A stretch of DNA of 64,000 nucleotides from Bacteroidales bacterium (GCA_016705005.1 JADIZB010000019.1:83787-147786), one strand, 5' to 3'. Numbered from the stretch's first letter, positions 1-8,851 are shown. Made by a program: numbers and translations. Notes: generated from the letters alone by a model not told the origin.

Positions 1-396
1 CAATGGCAACGTGTCCCCTACATTAAGATCAAAATCGTACAACAACAATTCTTCGTTAAACCAGGTGTCAAGGCAGTAAACCTTTCTCCCTTCCTGTCTT
101 ACATATGCAGCCAAGGAGTTATAATAGTACCTGTTAAAGTCACAATCATGAATCGGAGGTGGGCCAATCCAAACTTCGTATCTATAACCCCTTTGGTACA
201 TTTTATCATAAACCTTACCATCAATGAGCGTATCACCATTGATGTATTCCACATATTCATCCACCTGTTTACAACTGCCGAAAGCACCAACCCAAAGACT
301 CACCCTCCATTCGGGATTGTTGCTGAAATAATCGGGGACCTGTGCCATTCCGGATAACGAGATCAACAGAAAGGAAAACATAATCAGATTTTTCAT
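1..396 (-). CDS. Secreted protein, N-terminal part (runs off window)
   Basis: The reading frame opens at an ATG on the minus strand and stays open for 132 codons to the left edge, so the C-terminus is missing. It begins with a signal peptide (MKNLIMFSFLLISLSGMAQ), then an aromatic-rich segment with the pattern NGDTLIDGKVYDKMYQRGY. This style is common in Bacteroidota proteins that end in a T9SS type A sorting domain; that tail would lie outside the window, so the class is inferred. No enzymatic motif is visible. It lies downstream of kbl on the same strand, with a perfect palindrome between them, and is probably transcribed separately. Confidence 0.6.
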   Translation of the reverse strand, partial: MKNLIMFSFLLISLSGMAQVPDYFSNNPEWRVSLWVGAFGSCKQVDEYVEYINGDTLIDGKVYDKMYQRGYRYEVWIGPPPIHDCDFNRYYYNSLAAYVRQEGRKVYCLDTWFNEELLLYDFDLNVGDTLPL

Positions 397-656
397 AACT
401 AATAATTTATATAATAATGAATATGGCGTATGATCTATGGAATTAAGACCCGGGATTAGTCTAATGGTTGCTTCCAGAAGTAAATTTACAGAAAATAAAA
501 CCTGAAAACAAATCTATCATTTTTAATACAATACCATTCAGCAAGCATTAATAAACGCCCGTCGAATTTTACTCCATTAAAAAAGCAGGGGCATTAAAAA
601 ACTGTAGGGACACGATATATCGTGTCCCTACAGTTTTTTAATGAATCCGGATTGAA
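397..656. other. Intergenic stretch with AT-rich leader and palindrome
   Basis: No gene is visible. The part next to the gene on its left is AT-rich and would carry that gene's minus-strand promoter, but I could not pick a convincing -7/-33 pair. The part nearest kbl holds the palindrome described separately. Confidence 0.4.
592..643. repeat. Perfect 52-bp palindrome, possible bidirectional terminator
   Basis: Two 26-base arms (592-617 and 618-643) are exact reverse complements with no spacer. The core reads GTAGGGACACGATA followed by its complement, and A/T runs lie at both outer ends. It sits 13 bases beyond the kbl stop codon and would form a strong hairpin followed by U-rich sequence in either direction. 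The core resembles REP-like palindromes dispersed in many environmental genomes, so it may be both a terminator and a mobile intergenic repeat. Confidence 0.75.
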
Positions 657-1850
657 CTATCCTTTCAGTACACCAAGTTCTTTTCCAACTTTTGTGAAAG
701 CAGCGATACATTTATCGAGATGTTCGCGAGAATGTGCGGCAGAAACCTGAACACGGATACGCGCCTGGCCTTTGGGTACAACCGGGAAGTAGAAACCAAT
801 CACATAAATGCCTTCACCCAACAGTTTGGCAGCCATTTCCTGCGAAAGTTTGGCGTCATAAAGCATAACTGCTACAATCGCGCTTTTGGTTGGTTTGATG
901 TCAAAACCGGCATCAACCATCTTTTTAACGAAATAAGCCGTGTTTTCATGAAGCTTATCCTGAAGTTCGTTGGTTTCACCCATCATATCAAACATCTTGA
1001 TACCGGCAGCAGCCACCATCGGAGGAATGGAGTTTGAGAAAAGATATGGGCGTGAACGCTGACGAAGCAGTTCTATAATTTCCTTTTTACCTGTGGTAAA
1101 TCCGCCGATGGCACCACCAAAAGCCTTACCCAGGGTTCCGGTGATGATTTCAACCTTACCACGCAGATTATGAAGTTCAGTTACCCCACGTCCGGTCTGT
1201 CCTACAACCCCGGCAGAATGGCATTCGTCAACCATGATCATGGCATCGTATTTCTGGGCCAGTGCGTAAATCTCATCCATTTTGGCAACATTACCATCCA
1301 TGGAGAAAACACCATCGGTTACGATCAGCCTGAACCGCTGAGCCTGAGCCTGCTTCAGCTGTTCTTCCAGATCGGCCATATCGGCATTGGCATAACGATA
1401 CCTTACGGCTTTGCAGAGCCTGACACCATCAATGATGGAAGCATGGTTGAGTGCATCAGAAATAATGGCATCCTCTTCTCCGAGCAGCGGCTCAAAAACA
1501 CCACCGTTGGCATCGAAACAGGCAGCATATAAAATGGTGTCTTCAGTTCCAAAGAATTCAGCAATTTTAGCTTCAAGCTTCTTGTGAAGATCCTGTGTAC
1601 CACAGATAAAACGAACCGACGAAAGGCCGTATCCATGGCTGTCAAGGGCTTCCTTGGCTGCAGCAATCAGTTTGGGGTTGTTTGATAAGCCAAGGTAATT
1701 GTTGGCGCAGAAGTTCAGCACTTCGGAACCACTGTTTACTTTGATTTCAGCTCCCTGGGGAGTTACAATTACCCGTTCGTTTTTATAAAGTCCGGCTTCC
1801 CTGATGTCAGCCAGTTCTTTCTGCAGATGGGCTTGAAGACGATCGTACAT
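657..1850 (-). CDS. kbl: 2-amino-3-ketobutyrate CoA ligase (glycine C-acetyltransferase)
   Basis: A 397-residue fold-type I PLP enzyme of the alpha-oxoamine synthase family, at the expected full length. It joins 2-amino-3-oxobutyrate and CoA to give glycine and acetyl-CoA, the second step of threonine breakdown. Visible motifs are NFCANNYLGL near the N-terminus, the DECHSAG cofactor-binding segment, and GTLGKAFGG carrying the lysine that forms the Schiff base with PLP. The ATG start gives MYDRLQAHLQ, typical of Kbl. The threonine dehydrogenase gene is divergent, about 250 bases away, and supplies its substrate, which supports Kbl over the related BioF. A TATCTTTG box on the minus strand (1903-1910) could be its promoter -7 element. 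Confidence 0.95.
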   Translation of the reverse strand: MYDRLQAHLQKELADIREAGLYKNERVIVTPQGAEIKVNSGSEVLNFCANNYLGLSNNPKLIAAAKEALDSHGYGLSSVRFICGTQDLHKKLEAKIAEFFGTEDTILYAACFDANGGVFEPLLGEEDAIISDALNHASIIDGVRLCKAVRYRYANADMADLEEQLKQAQAQRFRLIVTDGVFSMDGNVAKMDEIYALAQKYDAMIMVDECHSAGVVGQTGRGVTELHNLRGKVEIITGTLGKAFGGAIGGFTTGKKEIIELLRQRSRPYLFSNSIPPMVAAAGIKMFDMMGETNELQDKLHENTAYFVKKMVDAGFDIKPTKSAIVAVMLYDAKLSQEMAAKLLGEGIYVIGFYFPVVPKGQARIRVQVSAAHSREHLDKCIAAFTKVGKELGVLKG

Positions 1851-2024
1851 AGTTATGTTTTTAAATGGTTGATGGTTGATTGTTTATCGATTAACAATGG
1901 CGCAAAGATATTACTTTTGATTTTCAGGCCTTGCTATTTTACAAATATTTATGAGTGATTGTAGTGCTATTTAAAATGTGTCTGAACTGGCTGAACAGCA
2001 GCCTTGTGAAACTTTCAAATTGTT

Positions 2025-2053
2025 TTGCGATTCTCCAAATTATTGTACATTTG
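2025..2053 (+). promoter_or_regulatory. Bacteroidota-type promoter for tdh
   Basis: TACATTTG at 2046-2053 matches the TAnnTTTG -7 box exactly, and a TTG at 2025-2027 lies 18 bases upstream as a possible -33 element. Transcription would start about 45 bases before the tdh ATG. Confidence 0.5.
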
Positions 2054-2103
2054 CGCCACTTGTTGTTAATCAATTAACAAAACGATAAAACTTTCCGACA
2101 CCC

Positions 2104-3066
2104 ATGAAAAACATTCTCATTATTGGCTCGGTGGGCCAGATTGGTTCAGAACTCACCCTTGAACTCCGCAAAAGATATGGCAACAGCAATGTAGTTGCCG
2201 GCTACCGTTCAACACTTCCTACCGGCGAACTGCTCGAATCGGGCCCTGCCGAAATGGTGGACGCAACCAATGCCCAGCAGATTGCTGATGTTGTTAAAAA
2301 GTATAAGATTGATGCGATCTATAACCTTGCTGCTATTCTTTCGGCTGTAGGTGAAAGCAAACCCCAGGTTGCATGGAATATAGGGATCGGTGGTCTGATG
2401 AACTGCCTTGAAGTGGCCCGCGAATACGGCTGTGCCGTATCAACACCCAGTTCAATCGGCGCCTTCGGAGGTGGCACCCCGCTTGATAATACCCCACAGG
2501 ATACCATCATGCGTCCGCAAACCATGTACGGTGTTTCAAAAGTTGCCGGTGAACTCCTGAGTGATTATTATTTCAAACGTTTCGGGGTTGATGCCCGTTC
2601 AGTTCGTTACCCTGGTATTATCTCAAACGTAACCCTCCCCGGTGGCGGAACCACCGATTACGCCGTTGAAATTTATTACGAAGCCATTAAAACAGGAAAA
2701 TTCACCTGTCCGTTGGGTGCCGGAACTTTCCTTGATATGATGTACATGCCGGATGCCATTGATGCAGCCATCGACCTGATGGAAGCCGATCCTTCAAAAC
2801 TGAAGCACCGAAACTCATTCAACGTTACTGCCATGAGTTTTGATCCGGAAATCATTGCAGCTGAGATCAAAAAACACATCCCCGGATTTGTGATGGAATA
2901 TAAGGTTGATCCGATGAAACAAGCCATTGCCAATTCATGGCCAAACAGCATGGACGACAGTGCTGCCCGTCACGAGTGGGGCTGGAACCCGAAATGGAAC
3001 CTCCGTGCCATGACCGAAGATATGCTTAAAGTCATCGGTGAAAAACATGCCAAAGGACTGATCTAG
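2104..3066 (+). CDS. tdh: L-threonine 3-dehydrogenase, GalE-like SDR type
   Basis: A 320-residue extended short-chain dehydrogenase. The NAD-binding GSVGQIGSEL motif is at the N-terminus, and the catalytic Tyr/Lys pair is in YGVSKVAGE with TPSSIGAFG before it. This is the UDP-galactose-epimerase-like class of threonine dehydrogenase known from Flavobacterium, not the zinc-dependent E. coli class. It oxidises threonine to 2-amino-3-oxobutyrate with NAD+, and the divergent Kbl then cleaves the product. A general NAD-dependent epimerase annotation is the alternative, but the Kbl neighbour and the conserved FLDMMYMPDA segment favour threonine dehydrogenase. Confidence 0.9.
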   Translation: MKNILIIGSVGQIGSELTLELRKRYGNSNVVAGYRSTLPTGELLESGPAEMVDATNAQQIADVVKKYKIDAIYNLAAILSAVGESKPQVAWNIGIGGLMNCLEVAREYGCAVSTPSSIGAFGGGTPLDNTPQDTIMRPQTMYGVSKVAGELLSDYYFKRFGVDARSVRYPGIISNVTLPGGGTTDYAVEIYYEAIKTGKFTCPLGAGTFLDMMYMPDAIDAAIDLMEADPSKLKHRNSFNVTAMSFDPEIIAAEIKKHIPGFVMEYKVDPMKQAIANSWPNSMDDSAARHEWGWNPKWNLRAMTEDMLKVIGEKHAKGLI

Positions 3067-3067
3067 A

Positions 3068-3372
3068 AGTGCGGATTTCGGATTTCGGATTGCAGAATGT
3101 TTGTGGCAGATCAGGTATTTTCTTGTTTCCTGTGCCTTCTGATTGATGCAGGGTTTTAGTTGGAAAACCGCCCATCCTTCCGGATCCTTTTTCGCTGATC
3201 ACAGAAACGCCGGATCTTCCTGTCCGGATTAACAAACGATAGCTTTTGCACACAGCAGGGGCTATCGTTTTTTTAATGTAATTTTGTATTCGCTGAGAAA
3301 TCAATCGGTCTGCAATCAGAATCCATCTATTTAATAGGAACCTAAATCTGCAATCCGAAATCCGAAATCACT
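3068..3372. repeat. Inverted repeat pair flanking the tdh-mnmA gap
   Basis: The left arm (3068-3095) contains GGATTTCGGATTTCGGATTG. The right arm (3348-3372) is its reverse complement except for a small indel. The arms lie directly after the tdh stop and two bases before the mnmA start, so they exactly bound the intergenic region. No transposase is present and the inside carries only a terminator. It looks like a non-autonomous MITE-like or REP-like insertion. Confidence 0.6.
3234..3274 (+). terminator. Rho-independent terminator after tdh
   Basis: AAACGATAGC (3234-3243) pairs with GCTATCGTTT (3261-3270) across a 17-base loop and runs into a T stretch. It lies inside the inverted-repeat element. 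Confidence 0.7.
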
Positions 3373-3374
3373 TC

Positions 3375-4445
3375 ATGAACATCGCTGCACTTGTATCCGG
3401 CGGAGTTGACAGCTCCGTAATGCTCCACCTGTTGAAGGAACAAGGGCATGAACCCACCATTTTCTATATCCTTATCGGGATGAAGGACAAGGAGGGCTTC
3501 CTGGATTGCCCGTCGGAGGAGGATATTGAAATTACCACCTGGCTATCGAAAAAGTACGGACTCAAAATGGAGGTCGTCACTTTGCAGGAAGAGTACTGGG
3601 ATAGCGTGGTGGCCTATACCCTTGATGCTGTAAAAAAAGGGCTGACACCAAATCCTGATGTCATGTGCAACCGGTTGATCAAGTTTGGCAGCTTCAACGA
3701 TAAATACGGAAAGGATTTTGATTTTCTTTCCACAGGTCATTATGCTTCAACCAGGGAAATCGACGGAATGAAATACCTTGTTACTGCTAAAGATAAACTC
3801 AAGGACCAGACCGATTTCCTCGCACAGATCACCTATTCTCAGTTACAGAAACTGATGTTCCCGATTGGCGGACTGCACAAGGCTGAAGTACGGAAAATTG
3901 CCGGTGAGGTCAAGCTGCCCAGCGCCGGCCGCAAGGACAGCCAGGGAATCTGTTTCCTGGGGAAGGTAAATTACAATGACTTTCTGCGCAGATATATCGG
4001 CGAAAAAGAGGGCAATATTGTTGAGTTTGAAACCGGGAAAATCCTTGGAAAACACAAAGGGTTCTGGTTTCATACCATAGGCCAGCGCAAGGGACTGGGC
4101 CTCAGCCAGGGACCATGGTTTGTTATAAAAAAGGATACTGTAGAAAATACTGTTTTCGTGTCGAATGGCTACGATCCACTGACCCAATACAGCAATACCA
4201 TTCATCTGAATGGTTTCCATTTTATTTCAGGGAACCCATGGAAAGATCTGGAGTCACCGCGACAGATTACTTTTAAAATCAGACATACCCCTGACTTTAA
4301 CAGGGGCACACTGCAGCTAATAAACGGACAAATTGTCATTGAATCCGATCTGCCTGTTTCTGGTATTGCTGCAGGACAATTTGGTGTCGTTTATGACAAG
4401 CTGGGTGATATCTGTTTTGGAAGCGGTGAAATTGACTGGCAATAG
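3375..4445 (+). CDS. mnmA: tRNA-specific 2-thiouridylase MnmA
   Basis: A 356-residue enzyme that adds sulfur to U34 of Lys, Glu and Gln tRNAs using ATP and a persulfide. The PP-loop SGGVDSSV is at the N-terminus. The two redox cysteines lie in NPDVMCNRLIKFG and SQGICFLG, and HTIGQRKGLGL marks the start of the C-terminal region. Length is normal for the family. The ATG immediately follows the right arm of an inverted repeat, so any promoter must lie inside that repeat-bounded segment or upstream of it. Confidence 0.95.
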   Translation: MNIAALVSGGVDSSVMLHLLKEQGHEPTIFYILIGMKDKEGFLDCPSEEDIEITTWLSKKYGLKMEVVTLQEEYWDSVVAYTLDAVKKGLTPNPDVMCNRLIKFGSFNDKYGKDFDFLSTGHYASTREIDGMKYLVTAKDKLKDQTDFLAQITYSQLQKLMFPIGGLHKAEVRKIAGEVKLPSAGRKDSQGICFLGKVNYNDFLRRYIGEKEGNIVEFETGKILGKHKGFWFHTIGQRKGLGLSQGPWFVIKKDTVENTVFVSNGYDPLTQYSNTIHLNGFHFISGNPWKDLESPRQITFKIRHTPDFNRGTLQLINGQIVIESDLPVSGIAAGQFGVVYDKLGDICFGSGEIDWQ

Positions 4446-4853
4446 CTGTTTAACAGACTTTTCTTGTTATATTTGAAAAACTGATTCCTACAGATTGCCA
4501 TCCTTTACCGGTAATGTATCGGTGAAAGTCACTTTCCGATTATAAACACGGAGCCATCTTTTAATCTGTTCTTCGGGTTCAACAGAATTCCTGAAAGATT
4601 TTAATCGTTTGCGGATGTTACCCGATGCTCTTTTTTAAGCCAATTTTAATGCATCGCTCAATTTGGATCTTATGATATTGATTTACAAACCATTGCCCGA
4701 AATGGATAATTAATATATTTGATAGATATATAACTGTATGTATTTGTATATCTGATATTTATAATAAAAAATAAGTAACGGTGGGTACATTTTTTTTGTT
4801 TGGTATTTGAATAATTTGTTTCTTTGCAGCCTCAAACCAAAAAAGGAGAAAAA
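4446..4853 (+). promoter_or_regulatory. AT-rich intergenic region with acpP promoter candidate
   Basis: No gene is visible in about 400 bases. The last part is very AT-rich. TTTCTTTG at 4819-4826 resembles the TAnnTTTG box with one mismatch, with a TTG at 4797-4799 about 19 bases upstream. AAGGAG at 4842-4847 is a strong ribosome binding site, unusual for Bacteroidota, and fixes the acpP start at 4854. Confidence 0.4.
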
Positions 4854-5090
4854 ATGTCAGACATTGCAACAAGAGTTAAAGCTATCATAGTTGATAAGCT
4901 TGGCGTTGATGAAAATGAAGTTACTCCCGAAGCAAGTTTCACCAACGATTTAGGTGCAGATTCTCTGGATACCGTTGAACTGATCATGGAATTCGAAAAA
5001 GAATTCAACATTGCTATCCCTGACGATCAGGCTGAAAAAATCGGTACAGTAGGTGACGCTGTTGCTTACATTGAAAACAACACCAAATAA
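4854..5090 (+). CDS. acpP: Acyl carrier protein
   Basis: A 78-residue acidic protein that carries growing acyl chains on a 4'-phosphopantetheine arm. The attachment site is Ser37 in the GADSLDTVEL motif, and length and composition are typical. An upstream TTG could extend the frame by ten residues, but the ATG at 4854 follows a clear AAGGAG and gives the usual MSDIATRVK start. It is 12 bases from fabF, the usual partner, and heads the acpP-fabF-rnc cluster. Confidence 0.97.
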   Translation: MSDIATRVKAIIVDKLGVDENEVTPEASFTNDLGADSLDTVELIMEFEKEFNIAIPDDQAEKIGTVGDAVAYIENNTK

Positions 5091-5102
5091 GGAATTTCCT
5101 GA

Positions 5103-6355
5103 ATGAAGTTAAGACGAGTTGTAGTAACCGGACTAGGTGCACTTACTCCATTAGGCAATACTGTTCCTGAGTACTGGAATGGTTTGATTAATGGAGTAAG
5201 CGGCGCTGACCGTATTACTCGGTTCGATGCAACCAAGTTTAAGACACAGTTTGCATGCGAAGTCAAGAACTTTGATCCCCTGAATTTCTTTGACAGGAAA
5301 GAAGTTCGCAAGTATGATCCTTATGCCCAATACGGCATGGTTAGTTCTGATGAGGCGATTGCCGATGCAGGGCTTATCCCCGAAAAACTTGATCTGGATC
5401 GAATCGGTGTAATCTGGGCTTCCGGAATCGGCGGTTTGGTTACTTTTCAGGATGAAGTAAGTGATTACGCCAAAGGCGATGGAACGCCCAGGTTCAATCC
5501 TTTTTTTATTCCAAAAATGATTGCGGATATTACTGCCGGACATATTTCGATCAAGCATGGTTTCCGTGGCCCAAACTTTGCCACAGTTTCAGCCTGTGCT
5601 TCATCAGCCAATGCCATTGTTGATGCATTCAACTATATCAGGTGGGGAAAAGCTGACATGTTTGTTTGCGGTGGTTCAGAAGCTGCGGTGAATGCTCCCG
5701 AGTTGGTGGTTTTAATGCGATGCATGCCATTTCTACCCGCAACGATGATCCGAAAACCGCATCCCGACCATTTGACGTAGACCGTGATGGTTTTGTGATT
5801 GGTGAAGGTGCCGGAGCACTTATCCTCGAGGATCTTGATCACGCCATAGCCCGTGGTGCAAAAATCTACTGCGAAGTAGTTGGAAGTGGACTTACTGCCG
5901 ATGCCTATCATATGACCGGCCCCCATCCTGAAGGAGACGGTGCCCGCAGGGCTATGCTCACTGCCATTACTGAAGCAGAACTTAAGCTTTCTGACATCGA
6001 TCATATCAATACCCATGGTACTTCAACCCCTCTGGGTGATGTGGCTGAAACAAAAGCCATTACGAAACTTTTTGGGGAACATGCCCCGAAAATCAATATC
6101 AACAGTACTAAATCAATGACCGGTCATTTGTTGGGAGCAGCCGGTGCCATTGAGTCAATTGCCACTATCCTCGCGATTCAGAATGATCTTATTCCGCCAA
6201 CCATCAATCACTTCAACGATGACCCGGAGATAAACAACAATCTGAATTTTACTTTCAATAAGGCCGTAAAAAGGGTAGTTAATGCAGCTTTGAGCAACAC
6301 CTTTGGTTTTGGCGGACACAACGCTACGATTGTATTCAGGAAATTTGTTGACTAA
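5103..6355 (+). CDS. fabF: Beta-ketoacyl-ACP synthase II, single frameshift
   Basis: Condensing enzyme of fatty acid elongation, about 417 residues when read through. Catalytic Cys lies in VSACASSA, and the two His in HINTHGTSTPLGD and KSMTGHLLGAAG. The frame breaks near 5700: the first part (5103-5780) runs on wrongly after GGSEAAVNAP, and the second (in frame within 5666-6355) resumes at VGGFNAMHA. One lost G (CCCGAG where CCCGGAG is expected) explains it. FabF is normally essential, so a sequencing or consensus error is more likely than a true pseudogene. It lies between acpP and rnc, three bases from the latter. Confidence 0.9.
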
Positions 6356-6358
6356 GCC

Positions 6359-7114
6359 GTGTTTTCCCTGAAAATAAAACCCTTTCGGTTTTACCTTTCC
6401 AAAGAGAAACATTTTTATGTAGCCATAAAAAATATTTTCGGGTTCTATCCCGAAAATATTTTTTTATATAAACTGGCCTTCCGCCATAAATCTCAGGCCG
6501 AAGAACTCCTGAATGGTATTCGTGTCTCCAATGAAAGACTTGAATTTTTAGGTGATACTGTATTAAGTACCGTGGTTGCAGATTACCTGTTCCGGATGTT
6601 CCCTTACAAAGATGAGGGATTCCTTACTGAAATGAGGTCAAAGATTGTCAGCCGCACCCAGCTCAACAAACTATCCCTCAGGTTGGGCATCGATCAGCTA
6701 ATCATCCATACCCAGGAGAAAAACAATGTTTACCGCTCCATCAAGGGGGATGCCTTTGAGGCCATCATCGGTGCAATGTACCTCGACAAAGGATATACAT
6801 TTACCCGTAAAATACTGATCAATAGGGTAATAAAGAATAATTTTGACCTTAATGAACTAATCAATACCGATCTCAATTTCAAGAGCAAACTGATCGAATG
6901 GGCTCAGAAAGAAAAAAAATCAATCGAATTTAATGTGGTTCAGGAGGTCGGATCAGGCTATCATAAACAATATGTAGTAGATGTTGTGGTCAATGGTGAT
7001 GTTGCCGGTAATGGACGTGATTTTTCAATCAAAGGAGCCGAACAGAATGCAGCCATGAAAGCCATTGAATCGCTCGGTTTGAATGGAATTGCCAGACCTG
7101 AGAATCAACAATAA
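6359..7114 (+). CDS. rnc: Ribonuclease III
   Basis: A 251-residue double-strand-specific RNase for rRNA and mRNA processing. The catalytic signature NERLEFLGDTVLS lies near residue 55, a second acidic cluster GDAFEAIIGAMYLD near residue 130, and the last ~70 residues form a double-stranded RNA binding domain (QEVGSGYHKQYVV ... GAEQNAAMKAIESL). The start is GTG, three bases after fabF, giving the N-terminal extension usual in Bacteroidota RNase III (KHFYVAIKNIFGFYPENIFLY). Tight spacing implies co-transcription with acpP-fabF. Confidence 0.95.
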   Translation: MFSLKIKPFRFYLSKEKHFYVAIKNIFGFYPENIFLYKLAFRHKSQAEELLNGIRVSNERLEFLGDTVLSTVVADYLFRMFPYKDEGFLTEMRSKIVSRTQLNKLSLRLGIDQLIIHTQEKNNVYRSIKGDAFEAIIGAMYLDKGYTFTRKILINRVIKNNFDLNELINTDLNFKSKLIEWAQKEKKSIEFNVVQEVGSGYHKQYVVDVVVNGDVAGNGRDFSIKGAEQNAAMKAIESLGLNGIARPENQQ

Positions 7115-7231
7115 TGAATTGTATTTAAATTATAGGTTGATCCGGGATTGAGCTTCCATCCGGTTACCCTTGAAAACAGATGATTTAGTATCCTCTGCAA
7201 AGTTTAGTATATTTGCACGAAAGCACTTGCA

Positions 7232-7684
7232 ATGGCGAAGAGGAAACTAATCAGTGAACCCGCCTCCTTCCCTGATCTGACCATTCTCGGTATCAGTTGT
7301 CAATTAAAGGATTACAGGCTTGCCTTCTTCCTTAACCGTGATCTGAGACTGAACCTGGTCAGACTTGATGATCTTCCTGTATATTCTGAGAAAGAAGATG
7401 CCCTGTTTGAATTTCCGCTTTATACCTGCTTCGAACCGGAAAGACGTCACAGTTATTACCTGTTAGGGAACAACAATGCGGGCAATAAAATGATCCCGAA
7501 TTATAAACAAGCTGATTTTCTGCTTATGCTGAAAGGTCAGACCGATGGTGAAAAGTTGGTAGCCCTGATGACAGGATTAAGAAAAATCAGTGGAATCCAG
7601 ATGGTTTTCCAGCTTGAAAATGATAAAATTAAAAACCTGGAAGGGATTATGAGCGATCTGGAATTGCATCTGGCAAAAAAATGA
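7232..7684 (+). CDS. IPExxxVDY-family protein
   Basis: A 150-residue soluble protein of unknown function, found widely in Bacteroidota next to rnc. The name-giving motif is degenerate here (MIPNYKQADFLL in place of IPExxxVDY). There is no signal peptide or membrane segment. TATATTTG at 7209-7216 matches the TAnnTTTG promoter box, but no clear -33 element is seen; transcription from it would leave a very short leader. The pyruvate kinase gene that often follows in relatives is absent. Confidence 0.75.
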   Translation: MAKRKLISEPASFPDLTILGISCQLKDYRLAFFLNRDLRLNLVRLDDLPVYSEKEDALFEFPLYTCFEPERRHSYYLLGNNNAGNKMIPNYKQADFLLMLKGQTDGEKLVALMTGLRKISGIQMVFQLENDKIKNLEGIMSDLELHLAKK

Positions 7685-7838
7685 TCGTTACCTGTGATTC
7701 CCATCCTGCAGAAATATTAGAATTCTGCACTCAATTGCAACACTTCGGCTCCATATAATTGAAAATATCCAATGTCCGTCGTGTGAAAAGCCGGTGTACA
7801 TAAGAACATCACACTCCTGAAAAAAAGTTGTTTTAATT

Positions 7839-7864
7839 AAAGTATTTTTCATTCCCGTTCGTCT
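7839..7864 (+). promoter_or_regulatory. Putative ECF promoter upstream of its own sigma gene
   Basis: AAAGTATTTT (7839-7848), eight bases, then GTTCGTCT (7857-7864). The same two blocks with the same spacing occur upstream of the gene at 8977. The CGTC core is a typical ECF -10 element. Confidence 0.55.
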
Positions 7865-7874
7865 TCATGTATTG

Positions 7875-8453
7875 ATGAATACGACCATTGAACTGGATAT
7901 GGCAAAAACCTCCAACAAAAGCCTTACTTCAACTGTGAATGCTTACGGAAAACGTTTATTCAGCTTTATTCGTTCAAAAGTTGGAAGCGTTGAGGATGCC
8001 GAAGATATTCTGCAGGAAGTGTGGCTGCAATTCAGCAGCCTGCAGGCGATTGAAGATCTCGAGAGTATCAGTGGATGGCTTTACAGGGTAGCCCGGAATA
8101 AAATCACAGATCTTTACCGTAAAAAGAAAACCCCGTTGCTGAACGATTATGGTATTGATAATTCAGACGATGATTCATTTCTGATTAAAGAAATTCTGCT
8201 GATGGATGTCAGTGACAATCCTGAACTGGCCTTATTCAAGGAGATTTTCTGGAAAGAACTTTTTATCGCCCTTGATGATTTACCTGAGAATCAGAAACAG
8301 GTCTTCGTCATGAATGAACTTGAAGACATTACGCTTCAGGAAATAGCCCTGAAAACAGGCGAAAACATCAAAACGATCATCAGCCGTAAAGGTTATGCTG
8401 TTAAGCATCTAAGAAGCAAACTAAGTTACCTGTACAACGAACTGGACTATTAA
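7875..8453 (+). CDS. ECF-type RNA polymerase sigma factor
   Basis: About 192 residues. Sigma region 2 is visible as KRLFSFIRSKVGSVEDAEDILQEVWLQF followed by ISGWLYRVARNKITDLYRKK. Region 4 is LPENQKQVFVMNELEDITLQEIALKTGENIKTIISRKGYAVKHLRSKL. The ATG at 7875 is preferred to an overlapping TTG; an internal ATG at MAKTSNK is also possible. It is followed 12 bases later by a small membrane protein, and further on by another two small proteins with a matching promoter. The set looks like one autoregulated stress module, possibly for metal or envelope stress (inference). Confidence 0.9.
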   Translation: MNTTIELDMAKTSNKSLTSTVNAYGKRLFSFIRSKVGSVEDAEDILQEVWLQFSSLQAIEDLESISGWLYRVARNKITDLYRKKKTPLLNDYGIDNSDDDSFLIKEILLMDVSDNPELALFKEIFWKELFIALDDLPENQKQVFVMNELEDITLQEIALKTGENIKTIISRKGYAVKHLRSKLSYLYNELDY

Positions 8454-8465
8454 TTTTAATGAAAT

Positions 8466-8792
8466 ATGGAAACATCGGAACCATTCAGAATCAGAAAAAG
8501 AAAAGGCATTTTCCTGTTGTTTATGATATCAGGCCTGTTTTTCATTTCGGGCATTGTCATGTTACTGTGGAATTCAATATTGCCTTCAGTTCTTGGTGTA
8601 CCCGCCCTTACTTACTGGCAGGCCATGGGTATCTTCGCTCTTTGCCGGATTCTGTTCGGCAGTTTCAGGATGGGGAAGCATCATGCACATTACCCCGCAG
8701 GCAAAGCGTTTTTACATAGGAAATTCATGAATATGAGTGAAGAGGAGCGGAATGCCTTCAGGGAAGAGTGGAAATCCCGCTGTGGGGGTTAA
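8466..8792 (+). CDS. Small membrane protein downstream of ECF sigma factor
   Basis: 108 residues with two hydrophobic segments (GIFLLFMISGLFFISGIVML and ALTYWQAMGIFALCRILFGS), then a His-containing linker and a charged tail MSEEERNAFREEWKSRCGG. The tail resembles that of the protein at 8977 (MSEEEFSGYKKQF), so the two may be distantly related. Its position suggests an anti-sigma or accessory role, but it lacks a recognisable anti-sigma domain, so function is unknown. Confidence 0.75.
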   Translation: METSEPFRIRKRKGIFLLFMISGLFFISGIVMLLWNSILPSVLGVPALTYWQAMGIFALCRILFGSFRMGKHHAHYPAGKAFLHRKFMNMSEEERNAFREEWKSRCGG

Positions 8793-8815
8793 AAATAACG
8801 CTGAAACAAGTTAAA

Positions 8816-8851
8816 ACAGCCTGCAGTCCATATGACTGCAGGCTGTTTTTT
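8816..8851 (+). terminator. Rho-independent terminator
   Basis: A perfect 13-bp stem (ACAGCCTGCAGTC, loop CATAT, then its complement) is followed by a run of T. It ends the sigma/membrane protein transcript. Confidence 0.9.

Noticed and set aside
720..1532. Plus-strand open frames inside kbl
   Set aside because: They lie wholly within a certain gene on the other strand and show no family pattern.
3032..3304. 90-codon minus-strand frame between tdh and mnmA
   Set aside because: It spans the inverted repeat and terminator, overlaps the end of tdh and has no protein-like pattern.
4824..4853. Upstream TTG start extending the acyl carrier protein
   Set aside because: A strong AAGGAG lies inside the extension and the ATG at 4854 gives the family's normal N-terminus.
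8459..8719. 86-codon frame overlapping the small membrane protein after the ECF gene
   Set aside because: The other frame (8466-8792) has clean membrane segments and a tail shared with a neighbour; this one does not.
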